The notes beneath the pieces were generated by a model. That model saw only the letters and a list, made by a program, of their open reading frames with translations, ran no database searches and was not told where the DNA came from. From assembly GCA_003415625.1 (NCBI GenBank), contig PYIU01000009.1, positions 2,914,001-2,978,000 of the forward strand: a stretch of DNA of 64,000 nt, written 5' to 3'. The stretch comes from Aquanectria penicillioides (Eukaryota > Ascomycota > Sordariomycetes > Hypocreales > Nectriaceae). Made by a program: the position numbers and the translations under genes. Positions within the stretch are counted from its first letter, which is position 1; every line of letters starts with the position of its first letter. Shown here piece after piece: positions 10,830-24,248 of the stretch.

Positions 10830-11764
10830 GTGAAAATATCGATATTGTGAATATCTAATTTATTTTAAATAGACGAGGAATTGTCGAGACCAGGTTGTGG
10901 TAGAACTAATCGTATTGTAATTAAATGTTCACATTGCACATCAGGCTCTGGCAATGTTCCATTATGTTCGATGCATGATTGCCTTTCTCGCCTGATTTAA
11001 GATGAACAAACCAAATAGAGTAACATCACCCCACTGAAAAAACCCTCGGGTGTGGTAGTATTTTGTAGTTATTGGAGTCGGTTGAAGGCGTGCGCACGAT
11101 GGCTTCCAATAAAAATTTGCCACGCCCAAATGGCAGCGTACCGACAGGAATGCGCCACTCGAGTTATTGGACTCAGCCATTATCTACAAGCATCTACAGG
11201 TTCGCATTGTTTTGAGTTGCCCGGAAAATCCAACAGATTGTGTGAGGGCATTGGATGACGTTCCTGGCAGTGCCGTCACTGAAAAGCCTGTCCATCAAAA
11301 TATTGACAAGCTGCTCAGAAAGGACATTGGGAAAGATTACAGTGCGGATTAGCCTATCAAAAAGACTTGTATGGGCATGAGTAGATTAATTTATCAGGAA
11401 GCAATTAAATATTGAAGATCGAAGACAACGACGAGAAGCTACTCACCTGGAACCTTGAAATCTCGTCCAATGGCGTTTGACCAAGCTTACTAGAGGACAG
11501 TTCAGAGGACCCTGTGCGCACTGTAATTATTATCTGACTTCCGCTGGACTGGTGCAAACTCTGGCGCTAAGGGTGATAGCAGAGCAAGCACGATAAATTT
11601 TCCAATTCAACCGAGCCATCGAATATCCGCCATACACCCTCGTGGGACGACATGGATTTCTTGCTGATTTGATATATATTATTCAACCTAGACAGAAATT
11701 CCATGGCTGTAACCCGTTGTCCCTAGGTAATGATGCTGTCCCAGCCCCTTCCAAGCCCCGATCA
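10830..11764. other. Intergenic region, no supported gene
   Basis: Only short unsupported ORFs on both strands. Confidence 0.35.
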
Positions 11765-12229
11765 TCACACGCAGATGCCACCACAGTCTGCACCTCCAGC
11801 ATTGGGATCACAGCCGTCATTAGGCACATCATAGCAGTATGTGCCCTTGAAATTTTTGCATGTGCCGCCCAGAAATCCGGCGCATTGCGCCTCGTCGGGA
11901 ATACATACGCCCGGCGCATCGCATGCCATGCCGCAGCTGCCCGGATAACGAGGGTCGTCCCGGCAGGTTGACCCTTTGGGACAATTCACTGGCTTTATCC
12001 TGAAGCCGCCGCATGAGGGATACTTGATTTTGAGGCGGCATTCGCCTGGGCACACATCGAGGTTGATGCACCCGGGCTTGGTAGGGTAGCAAAAATAGTT
12101 CTTGGGACAAGGCGCAATCTTGAAGCCGCATGGTCGTGCTTTGCCATAATCTCTGGTGTCTAAAGACGCAGCAGTGGTGAGGCCGCACAGGCTGAAGGTG
12201 GCCACCGTGAAAAGTTCCTTGAGAAGCAT
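11765..12229 (-). CDS. Small secreted cysteine-rich repeat protein
   Basis: Single-exon gene for 154 residues. The N-terminus (MLLKELFTVATFSLCGLTTAAS) is a good signal peptide, likely cut after TTAA. The mature part has 18 cysteines. They fall in tandem units: CGFKIAPCPKNYFC... and CGGFRIKPVNCPKGSTC..., each continuing to a C-rich tail, then a third, more diverged unit starting CAGFLGGTCKNF and ending at CGGIC. An even number of cysteines in an oxidising extracellular setting suggests a fully disulfide-bonded, stable protein. No known effector or hydrophobin pattern (no CC pairs) is visible, so it is neither hydrophobin nor cerato-platanin; an apoplastic effector or wall-associated role is an inference. 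A TATAAAT box sits about 86 nt upstream. Confidence 0.8.
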   Translation of the reverse strand: MLLKELFTVATFSLCGLTTAASLDTRDYGKARPCGFKIAPCPKNYFCYPTKPGCINLDVCPGECRLKIKYPSCGGFRIKPVNCPKGSTCRDDPRYPGSCGMACDAPGVCIPDEAQCAGFLGGTCKNFKGTYCYDVPNDGCDPNAGGADCGGICV

Positions 12230-13141
12230 TTTGAAATTGGGTGATTATTTGATCAATGGAAGTGGATGCCAAGATAGAAGTTGTGTAAACTGCTGAAGGG
12301 AGCAGACTAGAGGCATTTATACCGGGTGCCAAGAACCAGCCTCACCTTCAACAATTCCAATCATTTCCATATAAGACACAGCTTGCAAAAGATCCTCCCC
12401 CATCTGGCCCAAAAAGCCCAATGAGCTGAAGTTTAGCGAGGTCGAGGTACCGTAAAATGAGGAGGACGAGAGATATCCCGGTGGGCCAGTGAGCTTACAG
12501 CTCCATGCTCGTAAATGCAAAAGCAAATCTAAATCAGAGTAAGACATGGAGTGCGGTCCTTAACTTAATTTAACTCGTAAGCAAGCGGCATCAAAGGTGC
12601 ACTGTTACGCCGACGTTGATCTGAGACTGCCACACAGCGTGTGTCCAAAATTAGACGCCCGCCGTGTCGCACGCCACGCCATGTTCCCCGCCATTCCGGC
12701 CCTGAAAGGAGGATCTGCAAAGTTGAGGGGAAAATGCCCAATCACATTCTGAGCCTCCCGAGTTTGTGCTGGGAATGACATTTGTAGGAGACGAAAATAG
12801 ATGGATCGAAGCTGAGAAAACAGAACTCAAGGTTTATTATCTGTCCGAAGCACGCACACGTGAGCTTGCCACACGTTGGTTTAGCCTTAATTCTTGATGC
12901 TTATGCTTATGTGTCACGGTATTCCCCTCACCGGTCGATCGCCCGAGCGGCGCGTAGGACTCCTCTAGAAGACGCCAATGTAATCTTGATTGAACAGGGT
13001 ATGCGCCTCGTATATATGTCATACACCCAGTGGCGACGTGGAATGAATTGTATGGCGCATGGCCTTACTCATAAATGATGTATCTTCCCTCTTGAAGCTC
13101 AGCTTACTGATCTATGATGCAAGGCGTCGGATGACCGAAAG
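12230..13141. other. Intergenic region / promoter of the secreted protein
   Basis: Contains the TATA box of the secreted protein gene. The rest (to 13141) has no supported gene; many short ORFs are unsupported. Confidence 0.4.
12315..12321 (-). promoter_or_regulatory. TATA box of the secreted cysteine-rich protein gene
   Basis: TATAAAT on the minus strand, 86 nt before the ATG at 12229, embedded in a GC-rich CCGG flank. Confidence 0.55.
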
Positions 13142-14494
<1,353 letters not shown>

Positions 14495-16231
14495 TCATTA
14501 AATAATTAAATGGTAGGATAATACGTTGGTATTGCCCCGGATTAGTATAGCAGCTCGGGGTTTTGTAGGTTTGCCGAAATGTTCAGAATGCCGACTGGAT
14601 GAGAAAGTAGGAGAATAGCCGACCTACGCAATATGTGACTGAAAAAACTCATGAAAAAGATTACGGACTGGAATTAGTGACGAATATCGAATTGATCGTA
14701 AATGCCTCTGCCCTTGCCCGGCGACACAATTGTTTGCCGAGCTTAGAAGCCTAGCTTTTTGTTCGGGGTAGTGTTGAGATGCCGAGGTTGGAAAATTTTA
14801 TGTAATTAAGCTATATGAATGGAAAAATTCAGTACCTAGCTATTTACTTGGCTGTATTTTGTCTCAAATTGTCTCAATCATTGCTACCAGCTACCAGTTT
14901 TCTGATCGCAGGTAGGGTCGTTGCGTTGGGTTCTCCAAATCCGCCTTGGGTATAGTACAATACCTTTTTTCTATCAAGGTGTACAAGAGTTTACAATAGT
15001 TGAATGATAAAAATATCAAATTCAGAGCACGAAACTGAATATATATTTCGTTTTTCCAGCTGTGACTAGCATTGCCCTAAACGGATAAAATATTATTAAG
15101 TCGAGAAAGTGAACTGATGGATTGCAACTAGATTGAAAGCCTCACTATATTGGCCTAGGCAGGAAGAAATTTTCAGAAAAACCTTAGACTTGCACAGGTA
15201 TGGCAAGGTTATCTGAAGTATGAGGCAAAAAGTCTGCAGGGAAATTGTATTCGCGGTGACCATCGCCATGCAGGCAGTTGTCGAGCCGATGGAAATCGCC
15301 GTATCATTAAACTCGTACGTAAGGACCCTCATCTTTAAATAATAAGAATATTCTTAGTGAGAGTAAAAAAAACGGAAATAATATTGGAATTCATTGGCAT
15401 TTTGTATTTCGGTTTGTGCACATCCATACATAAGAGTAAGATAAGGGTCCATCACGGAAGACTGCATGGGCGGTTCGTGCTGACGCTTTACTGTTTCTAA
15501 CAAGACACTCTAAAAGAAAAGAAAAAGAGGGCAAAAACGCTCTGGGGGGATCTAGGCTGCTACATCTGAACCCGTGCTTAATGATAGATTTCGACCAATA
15601 TGATATGAGTTGTCGTCTTGAGGGACAAAGCTGTTCTACTTTGCTGGTCAAATGCGAGCCAACAAATTTCGTTACCTTTACTCGGTGGCCAACAATGACA
15701 AGCAAACCTCAATTCACTAATGTATTTTATGCTAGGTGCATTTCAATTTCCATTGAAAGTGCTGCAGAGATTAGTAGATGAAAAGAACTATCTTATTCGA
15801 CAACCATCTACGAGATAGACCGAGATGTTGTGATGCAACCCACATCTGTTGTTTGTGTAGGGTAGGCAGCTTTGAAACGGAATTCGGTCCAACGTCACCA
15901 TCACAAAAATAGATCTGAGTGTCTCAGACGGCGAAATCAGGCGCCTTTTGGAGAATGGCAGATGATACACGCCCGCATAATTAACAAATGATAGAAGAAA
16001 AAAAAACTTTGTTGATCGTTCGAGACCTACTGAAGAGACGTGACACGCTTTTGTGTGGATACCGCGGTAAAGTGACTTGTTCGTACTCCTGTCTTTAACC
16101 CGGCGCAAAGGAAAAACTAGGATGTGAAAATAATTTTAATTGCAATACTGATAATATCAATGTGATCACATTGTACCTGAAGAAATTATACCTTGTTCGG
16201 CTTCCCCACACAAATCTCAAACTAGGATAGA

Positions 16232-16529
16232 CTACTAGGGGGGTCTCTAAACTGACCCTTCCCCCGTGAGAGATTCTCAGTCACGGGGGGTCATTAAGTT
16301 GGAAAAGCGACAGCGATTTGGAAAACAATAGTGACCTTAAGCCTCGCCTAATTTCTATGGTAGTTTATGTACTATTCTGACTAAATTTGGTGGACAAAAA
16401 GAAAAAAAAGAAGTGGGACTCGAAGGTGTAGAGTGACCTGAAATACTTAGTAAGTTATGTAGTGATAGAGGTACTGGACTTTTTCCAAATCGCTGTCACT
16501 TTTCCAACTTAATGACCCCCCCTTAGTAG
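16232..16529. mobile_element. MITE-like inverted-repeat element, about 300 bp
   Basis: Two long inverted arms: 16285-16325 on the left and 16481-16522 on the right. Read as reverse complement they agree over about 41 nt (GGGGGGTCATTAAGTTGGAA... through the GACAGCGATTTGGAAAA core) with one substitution and a differing G count. The outer ends CTACTAGGGGGGTC (16232) and the right-end complement of CCCTTAGTAG also match. The interior (about 155 nt) is non-coding. No clear target-site duplication was identified, so ends are approximate. Confidence 0.75.
16254..16292. repeat. Hairpin inside the left end of the inverted-repeat element
   Basis: GACCCTTCCCCCGTGA is complemented by TCACGGGGGGTC across a 10-nt loop with a bulge, placed between the outer CTACTA end and the main left arm. 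The right arm has no equivalent. Confidence 0.5.
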
Positions 16530-18414
16530 GTCGATTATCCTGGGCGCGCTTTCAAATGTCCACTAAGCTATGGAGCGGAAATATTCCGACGCGCCAGAAC
16601 TTATGGCGGAAATACTGTTCTACGGTAGAAGAGGTTTTGATCATAACTCCGTCGACTCCGTAGGTGCTTCGGAGAGAAAAATTCACCTCCTGAATCGAAC
16701 ACCGACGAAATGCGCTAATCATGGGAATATCCACTAGATGCTAATTACCGGCACCGCCTCACTCTAATCTTGCATGCATGTTACTGACTCAGGTTTTGTG
16801 GAGCAGTTGGTCTTCATTGTCATGCTTGAGATCGAGTAGTTGAATATGGTCTTTGCCGACTGCGCCACGATGACACTAAACAAAGGAGATCCGACATTCT
16901 ACGATTGACTGAACCGGAGATAATAGCATGCCCCCACCTCTTTGATCTCATGGGGTTCGGAGAAGAATGCCGAACCCGAACCCGAAATGTGGATGATGAG
17001 AACTGTGTGTACGCAGAAATTGCAAGTCTTGTGATGGTCCAACAAGTTGGCAACTCACGCAACCAGTACCAGTATAAAAACAGAAGCTGAGACTTTAAGT
17101 GTTTTAAAAGCGAGAAAATACTATGATTGGTGCACACTGGTATCAAAGATTTAAATTTCTTACCAATTGAATCGAAAACGGGTGTTGCGTGTACTTTTCT
17201 TCTATTCTGCTCATTACCATGTGGCCCGACGATCGACAAGGGTGTATCAACACGATTTAATGCCTAGAGCTGGATCAAAAATGTCAAACGAATATCCGGT
17301 CGTGGTAAACGCTTACTAGATGATTGACAGTATGAATGGCCTTACTTTGGCGACATCGGATCTCCGGCTAACTCCGCCCATCTATTGAGATCTATTGAGA
17401 TCAAAAACCCGATTCAGATACTTGAGGAATGGGAAAGCCTCAAAATCTTTAAGCGTACGTGTATGTTTAGGCACCCGAACGTTAATTTGCGGTCAGCTAG
17501 GCTGATTATGCTTTGTTGCATGTGGCTTTGTCTCATTACGTCTCCTGTTGCGTCAGTTCCTCGCCACAGCCTCGGATTCTTCGTCACATTTGAACACGAG
17601 AAGATGACAAATGCTTGAAATATGGGCTTATAAAGTATTACATGATGCAATAGTTCTCTCTCATGACTTTTACATTGCCCAGCCTCCAAGAAGAGAGATG
17701 ATAGCCTGAGTGCTGCGGCTTCTACGGTCCCGCTTGAGACTATGGGGAGCAAAACATGATTCCCAGGCTGATTTGACATCGAGTATACTCCACATAGTGA
17801 TCAAAACCTAAATGCGAAGGTATCAACACCGGTACCGGCTCGATAATATCCCCACTGGACCGGCAATTGAACATGGGCCTAAAACGAACTGGAATATGAG
17901 CCCGTGCTATTGATCCAGCAAAACACTGAATGTGAAATTATTGAAATCGCAAAAAACCCAGAAAGCCTTCATGGGAAAGGAAAAAAAGACGGTGAAATGC
18001 ATGATCTGATATGGGAGGTTTGACTATTGATTACATCACGTACTGTACCATGGCAGACATCTGATGGCAAGCAGGCCACGTTCGTATGACACATTAAATG
18101 CGTCTCGTATGGGATTTTATGGAAATCTGCCAATGCATAATTCCACCCCCCTATGAGAAAGGACTGAGAGGAAGGATCGGAGATATGGTAGTGTAACGCA
18201 AACTGTCAAAGACCGCTTTCATCAATTCATGTTTTGTTGGAATAGGTTGTGACTCATGACTAAGTATGAAAATCGCGATCCTCCGCAAATCGATGTGTCC
18301 AATCTCCGCGTAATTATCTTTATTCGATCACTGGGCGGCAATAGCGAAAGTTTGACCGATGGCCACCTTATTGTTTGCTGAGTGAGAAAATAATCCGCAT
18401 AGCAGAGCATCACT

Positions 18415-20269
18415 TTACCAGCCAAAAGACTCACAGTGAACCTCTATGCTTGGGCCATCCGACGTGATGCATTTGGCCGTGACTACCTTCACAGCCTTCA
18501 AGAGGGACACAGGGCCGCATGCCGCGACCAGAACACGCCCACTATTTCCAACGGATTGAATTGTTTCGTAAACGACCAACTCTGTATTGAGCTTCTCATA
18601 CTTGAGACTGGGTAGGCTATCCACCTCTGCGGAACTGATGCTTTTATTCTTGGCCTGGTCAGACTTTGCTGAATCAGTTTGCGGATCTGTTTCGGCTTGT
18701 GCAGCTTCTGTGATTTCTTGCCCAGTGTTCTTCTCCGAAGTGTAACTAAGTGATGTGTCGCCACCGGAATTGAGATTTTCGTCCGACGAAGTGCCTGGCA
18801 CCTCTCCAGTGACGTGTAAGGTTAATGCAACATGAGATGGACGGCTCTTGAGCATTTCTAGCTCCTCAGCGAACCAGGCTAGATTTCCTATCAAAATGTT
18901 AGCAACAGTATGAACCAGGAGCCAAGAGTCTCACCTCTTGATTTTACAGCCCAGATAAAGTCCACTTGGTGATTCGAGTCTGGTTCGAGACGACTGAGGA
19001 CGGTAGCCGCTAGGCCGAATGTAAATGTGGCTCCGCTTCCGCCCGCAATCAAGATGATCCTATCAAAACGTGCCGGGTCCGGGAACGAACCGTAGGGTCC
19101 GTCAAAGGACGCCCAGACACTCGCACCGGGCGATGCCGCGGCATATTTGTAAACTGATTGTGTGAATCCGCTGTGGGATTTGATGACGAGCTCCAGACCT
19201 GAAGGCGTGTTGGAAACGATGGTGAAGGGGTGGGTCTCAAACAGCCGAATACCGGGGATCCAAACAAAGCAGTGCGAACCTGGCGCGGCCCAGGCAAGCC
19301 TCCTCTTCAATACCAACCTAACGCCGCCATTGGGAAGTGGGTAGAGGCTGGCTTTGTTTCCAGGAAGGTTATATAGCAACCTCCACCCCCGTACGATGCG
19401 ATCCAGAACCCAGATGCAGGCAGCAAATACCATTGCGATGCAGATTTTGTCAACCCAATCGGGTCTATGTAATGCAGTGAAGATAAGAGTAAGAAGCAAT
19501 CCCAAGATATGGCTGATGTAGAAAAGCTCGTATCCAAAACGTCGTAGAACCCCAAGTGTCAAGATAAGCATGGCAATGCCAGCAATAATACCTTCAAAAT
19601 TCTTTGGCTCCACAAGAACGGCCCAGCGATCTTGATTCCCATACCAGATCATGTAGAATATTGCATGTAATGCAACTTGGCCTACTGCTGTATATCCCAC
19701 AACTTGGTGAAGAAAGTTAAGTTGATCATAGGAATAAGGTGTAAGAAATGCCAACGGGGTGTTCTTCAGACCGAAGAAGACACTCAAGGCGATGTTGGCA
19801 GTGCACATCCTAATCATCAAAGCTTAGCGCATTGCATTTCGTACCTCGTACAAAAGGCTTACCATCCAAATCTGGCAGCAAAGTTACTCGTCTTGGCCGA
19901 GTCAACATTGATAAAGCAAAATAGGACGTTGACTCCAAAATAAATGGTGACCAAGACGGCATGGCCTAGAGAAGGAAACCCAGGTACTGGTAGGATGGTG
20001 TATCGCCTCACTTTTCTACTTATTATTGGTTAATTTTCCTTCTATTTGAACAAAGTTACATACCGAGAGCTATTTCTCCATATTGATCCTGGGATACGTC
20101 GCCAAGCTGGAGATGAGTGATACCTGTTGACACAGTACCGCACCCAGCAGAGGACAATGAAGAGGGCCATAAGGCCAGTTATCACGCCAGCATAAACCTT
20201 TAGGTTCCATTCATTCATGAGCTGTTTTGCATTGGGCACTTTTGGCCCCTTTGCCTTGGTCGCAGTCAT
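18415..20269 (-). CDS. Ferric reductase, FRE/NOX superfamily (four exons)
   Basis: Exons 20064-20269, 19863-20015, 18935-19809 and 18415-18887 (introns of 48, 53 and 47 nt) give 568 residues. It reduces extracellular Fe(III) to Fe(II) with electrons from cytosolic NADPH through FAD and two haems. Seen: an N-terminal membrane helix (VYAGVITGLMALFIVLCWV), a ferric-reductase core with paired haem His (HQVVGYTAVGQVALH and HILGLLLTLIFTALH), HPFTIVS for FAD binding, GGSGATFTFG for NADPH binding and the C-terminal CGP...SFGW. An acidic Ser/Thr-rich insertion (about residues 430-490) lies within the NADPH domain. The gene is followed, through a 2.6-kb gap, by FTR1- and FET3-type genes, consistent with reductive iron assimilation. 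A GATA-type site lies upstream at 20648. Confidence 0.9.
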
Positions 20270-22895
20270 CTTAAAGTCAACGAGACAAGGGCAATTGGTA
20301 TGATAAACTGGGCTTTGCTTGCCAGTGATGATTCTGAACCGGACAAAGCGACTGAGGGCAGAGATACAACTATATATACATAGAGAAATTTGACATTATG
20401 GAATTCTGATGATAGGAATCAATCTCTGCGTATCGTGGCGGCAGAAAAATGGGATCTGTGGCCAGTAGATTGCCCTCCATTTCAAAAGTACTCGGAGTCC
20501 GAGATCATTCAGGGAACGCCATCGTGCTATCCACTTTGTGGAGGGTCACCGATGGTCTGACTCACCACTAATACCTCCCAATTCGAGAGCATCTGGAATC
20601 TCACGCATGGCTTTGGGTTCAAAATAACGCACTTGAATCTAGTTGGGTTATCAGATCGTTCGATCGCTGCCACTCTAGGCTAAGATTAATGGGGTAGACG
20701 AGCATATCCACTAGCAGCCGAATACCGAGTGAGCCTCGGAGTGTGAAAGGATTGGAATAGTTGGTTCAGCTCTAGCGTCAACCTAAAAAGGGATGATGCT
20801 GCAGATGGTATAGATAAAAGCCTAGGCTGCCGATGATCCGAAGAAAAAGTAACGGGACGGGCGCGCAACGAGTAACCACATTATAATTGTTTAAGACAGT
20901 GGGATTTCCAGATGTCTAGAGAACATATTGTATGTAAGAAATCCGAGTCTTCGAAATAAGTTCTAGCCATTACTGTGAATATAGAAGGACAAGGAGTGGT
21001 GTCATTGTAGAGGAAGAACTCCTCGTCGGTTCTAAGCCCCCATTTGCCGACTGCTCCCCACACCCTCTTCGCTAGATTCGGCACATGTTCTCCCCGCCTC
21101 AATTTTAGCTCTATAACAAGCCCTCGCGGACCAGATTGGGCCAACGGTCCGAATTCCACTAGGATCACACTGATTGATAACTCGGATTGATTACGAAATG
21201 TGTGGGCGGCTGCAGATCAGATATCCCCATTGCTTAGCTTTAAGGCTTAGTATGAACTCCTCACGTTCGGATTAGGTCCACTGCGGGTTGCGATCCAAGC
21301 CGTGCCAAGGAAGTGCGTGCCGTCTGTTCCAGATCTCGAGTGATTTGTGAGGTAGAGGGTTTGCTTGTGCTTGACCTTTGTAGTACGTTCTGAGAGCTCG
21401 TATAGTGGAGAATAGCGAGGCCCGAGGGGGGCATGAGACCTAACCTCGATGTGCTACAAAGATCTTGTTTGACTGGAGATGATGAAGCATAAATTAAGTT
21501 TAATCACAAACTAAACCATCAAGCACGCCTGAGGCCGAATGAGAGACATATAAGCTTGATGGGACGCAGCCGAGCACCACAGAGCCTCAGCAAGCTAGAA
21601 AAGTGCCGATATCGCTTGAAAAGAGCCCAAGTGGCGAGAGGCCAGGGTTGGGGACACGCTAAGCTGAACACCTTCGGGTAAAATCATTTATGATGGATCA
21701 TTGACACATATGGGTCGGGGTGAGGAAGCAAGTGGCACGGTTGTGTTTAACTGACGAGACACTGGGTATTCCTTGTGGGACCGTATTGCCCTTGGGACGA
21801 GGCTGGGTTACCCCTAATTACGTGTTCCCCCCAGGAACTGACCGGAACTTTTTGAACCAATAGATTTGTCTACCCTCGTTGTCAATCGCTGCGTAGCGAA
21901 AGGACGGAATCAGCAAACTGATGACGCTTCGGATTTCGTCGACTAGTTATTGCTTCATTGTCTCCCGAAATGTCAAATTCTGACATCAAAATAGCGAATT
22001 AGGCATACATTTATTCGACTGAGAAAGGATTGAACCAGCCATTAGCGAGTCAACTGGCGCCATGCACGCAGAACTTTCTGCTGATTGTTCCCCCCTACAA
22101 CGTACATGAGATTGGTGTAGATCAGTTTGATCATATCTCCGTGTGTCCTCGGATCTTCCAGAAGGTATCCACAATAATCCACGTATCGCTTAGGTAGCCA
22201 AGCGAACAAAGCCAAGAGCACGTGGAGGCTCAGCCCCCTGATGCCCCCAAACGATGCCGGGAATAAAAATTGGAGCTGATATCCCAAAGGTCCACCATCC
22301 GAGGCTTAACTCGCTCCTGGTAACCTCAGTGTTCGGGGAAATATTGGTCATGTCTATGCATGTATTGCGCCGTGATTGATTAGATCGTCAAAACTACGCT
22401 GTGCACCCCAGGAAGACTAAGAACAATGAGCTGACTTGCTATCGAGGTGGGGACCTTACTTGCTTGAACACCCAGCATGGCACAGCAACGTATCTGGTGT
22501 AGCACCCAAAACGTCGAGGAGGAAGCAAATTGCGTGTGCATGGTTCTGGACCCGTGTGAGGCATTGCATCGACCCCCCCACTTCTAGAACCGATATGGAT
22601 AGCCCCGGAAGACAACCTCGGGTACTAAACGTTTGTCCTCGTCTCTCTTTTCCTGTCTTTTGGGGTGCCTAACAGACCGGAGACACCCCCCCTGTTTAGG
22701 CTGGAGATTTTGTATCCTGTCTCGATAGTCGGTGGGACGAATCAAGTCTATTCACAGTTATGCTCCTCGAACGCCCCAAAAAGAATTACATGTGTCCAAG
22801 CATAGATTGGTAATTTGAGATAACATCTAGTAGCGACTATTAGGTTACTATCTACAACCATATCGTCCTTCGACCAATGCAGTCTCTCATTCCGG
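20270..22895. other. Intergenic region between ferric reductase and iron permease
   Basis: The right 600 bp next to the reductase start is its promoter and holds an SreA-like GATA motif. The rest contains only ORFs of uncertain value (for example minus-strand frames at 20881-21168 and 22042-22287 without ATG starts or recognisable domains). Confidence 0.4.
20648..20656 (-). promoter_or_regulatory. SreA/SRE-type GATA site upstream of ferric reductase
   Basis: Minus strand reads ATCTGATAA, an exact match to the ATCWGATAA consensus known for fungal siderophore GATA repressors, 379 nt before the reductase ATG on the same strand. Confidence 0.55.
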
Positions 22896-24017
22896 CTATT
22901 TCTTATCACTTGAGGAGTCAGGGTTGAGCACCTCTGCAGCCTGTACCGGGTTGAGAATGATGTTTGTATCCGCGTATGTAGCCTTTTGCTTTCGGTGTAT
23001 GCATCCGCCAAGCAGGGGGATTTTATGTAGAACTGTCATCACTTGCTTTCGAAGTGGGAATGACCCGGTTCGCTCCTCGTAGAGCAAACCGACAACGGTG
23101 AGAATCAGAACGACCCAGTAGACAATGTACCCGATGACAGACCCGTATGTCCCGGTGTTTTGCCACCCCAATATGGCGTTAAAGACATCCCAACCATTGT
23201 CTGTGAGTGGGTTGCAACAATTGACGTGCCAAATTGCTTCTCTGATATTGTAAGATCCCGGGCCGCTTCCTGACTCTGCGACATCGCTGCCAACCTTGAC
23301 CGTGAAGATGTGGTTTTGAAAGAACCAGATAGATTTAGAAAACATTCCAGCTGCAATCAGGTAGAGTACACTCGTGGAAGCGGTTAGGAAGATCTGGATG
23401 GAAAGCATATTACCACCGCGGTAGAGGAAGAAGCCAACAAAAATAGCCGCAATGATGCCGCAGACAACTGGCAAAGGGAAAGATGTGGCAGGTAGGCTCA
23501 GCGAGACGCCACCAACGAACACGACGGCTTCAACGCCCTCTCGGAGAGTAGTGATAAGAGGCAAGATAAACATGATGTGTCTTCTGGACCAATCACTAAG
23601 CCACTTTCCCTTTTTGGGAGTCTGGTTCTTCTCGGCGATGGCCTGCGAGATCTTAGCTCTCCATTTGTCCTTCATCTTATTGACCCTCAGTAGGGCAAGT
23701 CCCATGACTGAGATAATGATGGTTGCAATTAAGAAGAAGATGCCTTCCCATAGGTCCTCGGACTTGGCCCAAATGTCACTTCCGAGGCTGTAGAAGACAC
23801 CAATAAAAGCACCTCCAACAGCCAAACAAATGAACACACCCAGGAGCGCACCTAGCCAAACCTGTCGGACTAGGCGCTTATAAATAGTCTTATCCTGATC
23901 CGGCCCTCCAAGGCTTTGCTTGAGGAAGGAAAGCAGGACAGAAAGTATGATTGCTGCTTCGAGACATTCTCGAAAAACGATAAAAAAGATTTGAACTGCG
24001 AAGACGTTTTTTGCCAT
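22896..24017 (-). CDS. FTR1: High-affinity iron permease, FTR1 family
   Basis: Single exon, 373 residues, typical family length. It imports iron across the plasma membrane after oxidation by a partner multicopper oxidase. Seven hydrophobic helices are visible. The iron-binding helices carry FRECLEAAI (RExLE form, about residues 16-24) and LREGVEAVVF (RExxE form, about 157-166). The C-terminal tail is short, hydrophilic and ends in SSSDKK. It is divergent from the multicopper oxidase gene with a 795-bp shared promoter, the usual arrangement for FTR1/FET3 pairs in ascomycetes. RECLE rather than REGLE in the first motif is a mild variation. Confidence 0.95.
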   Translation of the reverse strand: MAKNVFAVQIFFIVFRECLEAAIILSVLLSFLKQSLGGPDQDKTIYKRLVRQVWLGALLGVFICLAVGGAFIGVFYSLGSDIWAKSEDLWEGIFFLIATIIISVMGLALLRVNKMKDKWRAKISQAIAEKNQTPKKGKWLSDWSRRHIMFILPLITTLREGVEAVVFVGGVSLSLPATSFPLPVVCGIIAAIFVGFFLYRGGNMLSIQIFLTASTSVLYLIAAGMFSKSIWFFQNHIFTVKVGSDVAESGSGPGSYNIREAIWHVNCCNPLTDNGWDVFNAILGWQNTGTYGSVIGYIVYWVVLILTVVGLLYEERTGSFPLRKQVMTVLHKIPLLGGCIHRKQKATYADTNIILNPVQAAEVLNPDSSSDKK

Positions 24018-24226
24018 GGTCGACTGCAGGCTACCTAGTAGCGTGAAAAGATGAAGGATAATTGGGTATTGAAGAGTATTGACAAGCAGGAGCAGCGAAA
24101 ACCCCTTCTATTTGTCTGTATGAAGCCTGGCGAAGATTCTGCTTCATGCGAGAATCGCAAGCCGGGATCTGCGTCGTATCGGAGGTCCGATAAACGGCCG
24201 AGGGCTAGTTTCCCTACACTAAAAGC

Positions 24227-24235
24227 ATCTGATAA
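24227..24235 (+). promoter_or_regulatory. SreA-type GATA site ATCTGATAA in FTR1/FET3 promoter
   Basis: Exact match to the ATCWGATAA consensus, 210 nt from the FTR1 ATG and 578 nt from the FET3 ATG. Confidence 0.65.
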
Positions 24236-24239
24236 TCGG

Positions 24240-24248
24240 ATCAGATAT
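24240..24248 (+). promoter_or_regulatory. Second SreA-like site ATCAGATAT
   Basis: Eight of nine bases match ATCWGATAA and it lies 4 nt after the first site, giving a tandem pair as expected for a two-finger GATA protein. Confidence 0.5.

Noticed and set aside
15788..16108. Minus-strand 106-codon frame in the AT-rich desert, and a GGTCTCGAAC tRNA-like T-loop near 16017
   Set aside because: No start-proximal or domain features; the T-loop resemblance is not accompanied by a cloverleaf.
16820..17239. 139-codon minus-strand frame
   Set aside because: Composition is irregular and no domain or intron pattern supports it.
20881..21168. 95-codon minus-strand frame upstream of the ferric reductase
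   Set aside because: It begins at GTG, has no recognisable domain and lies in the promoter region of an iron gene; could not be supported.
22042..22287. 81-codon minus-strand frame with a hydrophobic segment
   Set aside because: Starts at no ATG with context, single weak hydrophobic stretch, no family match I can name.
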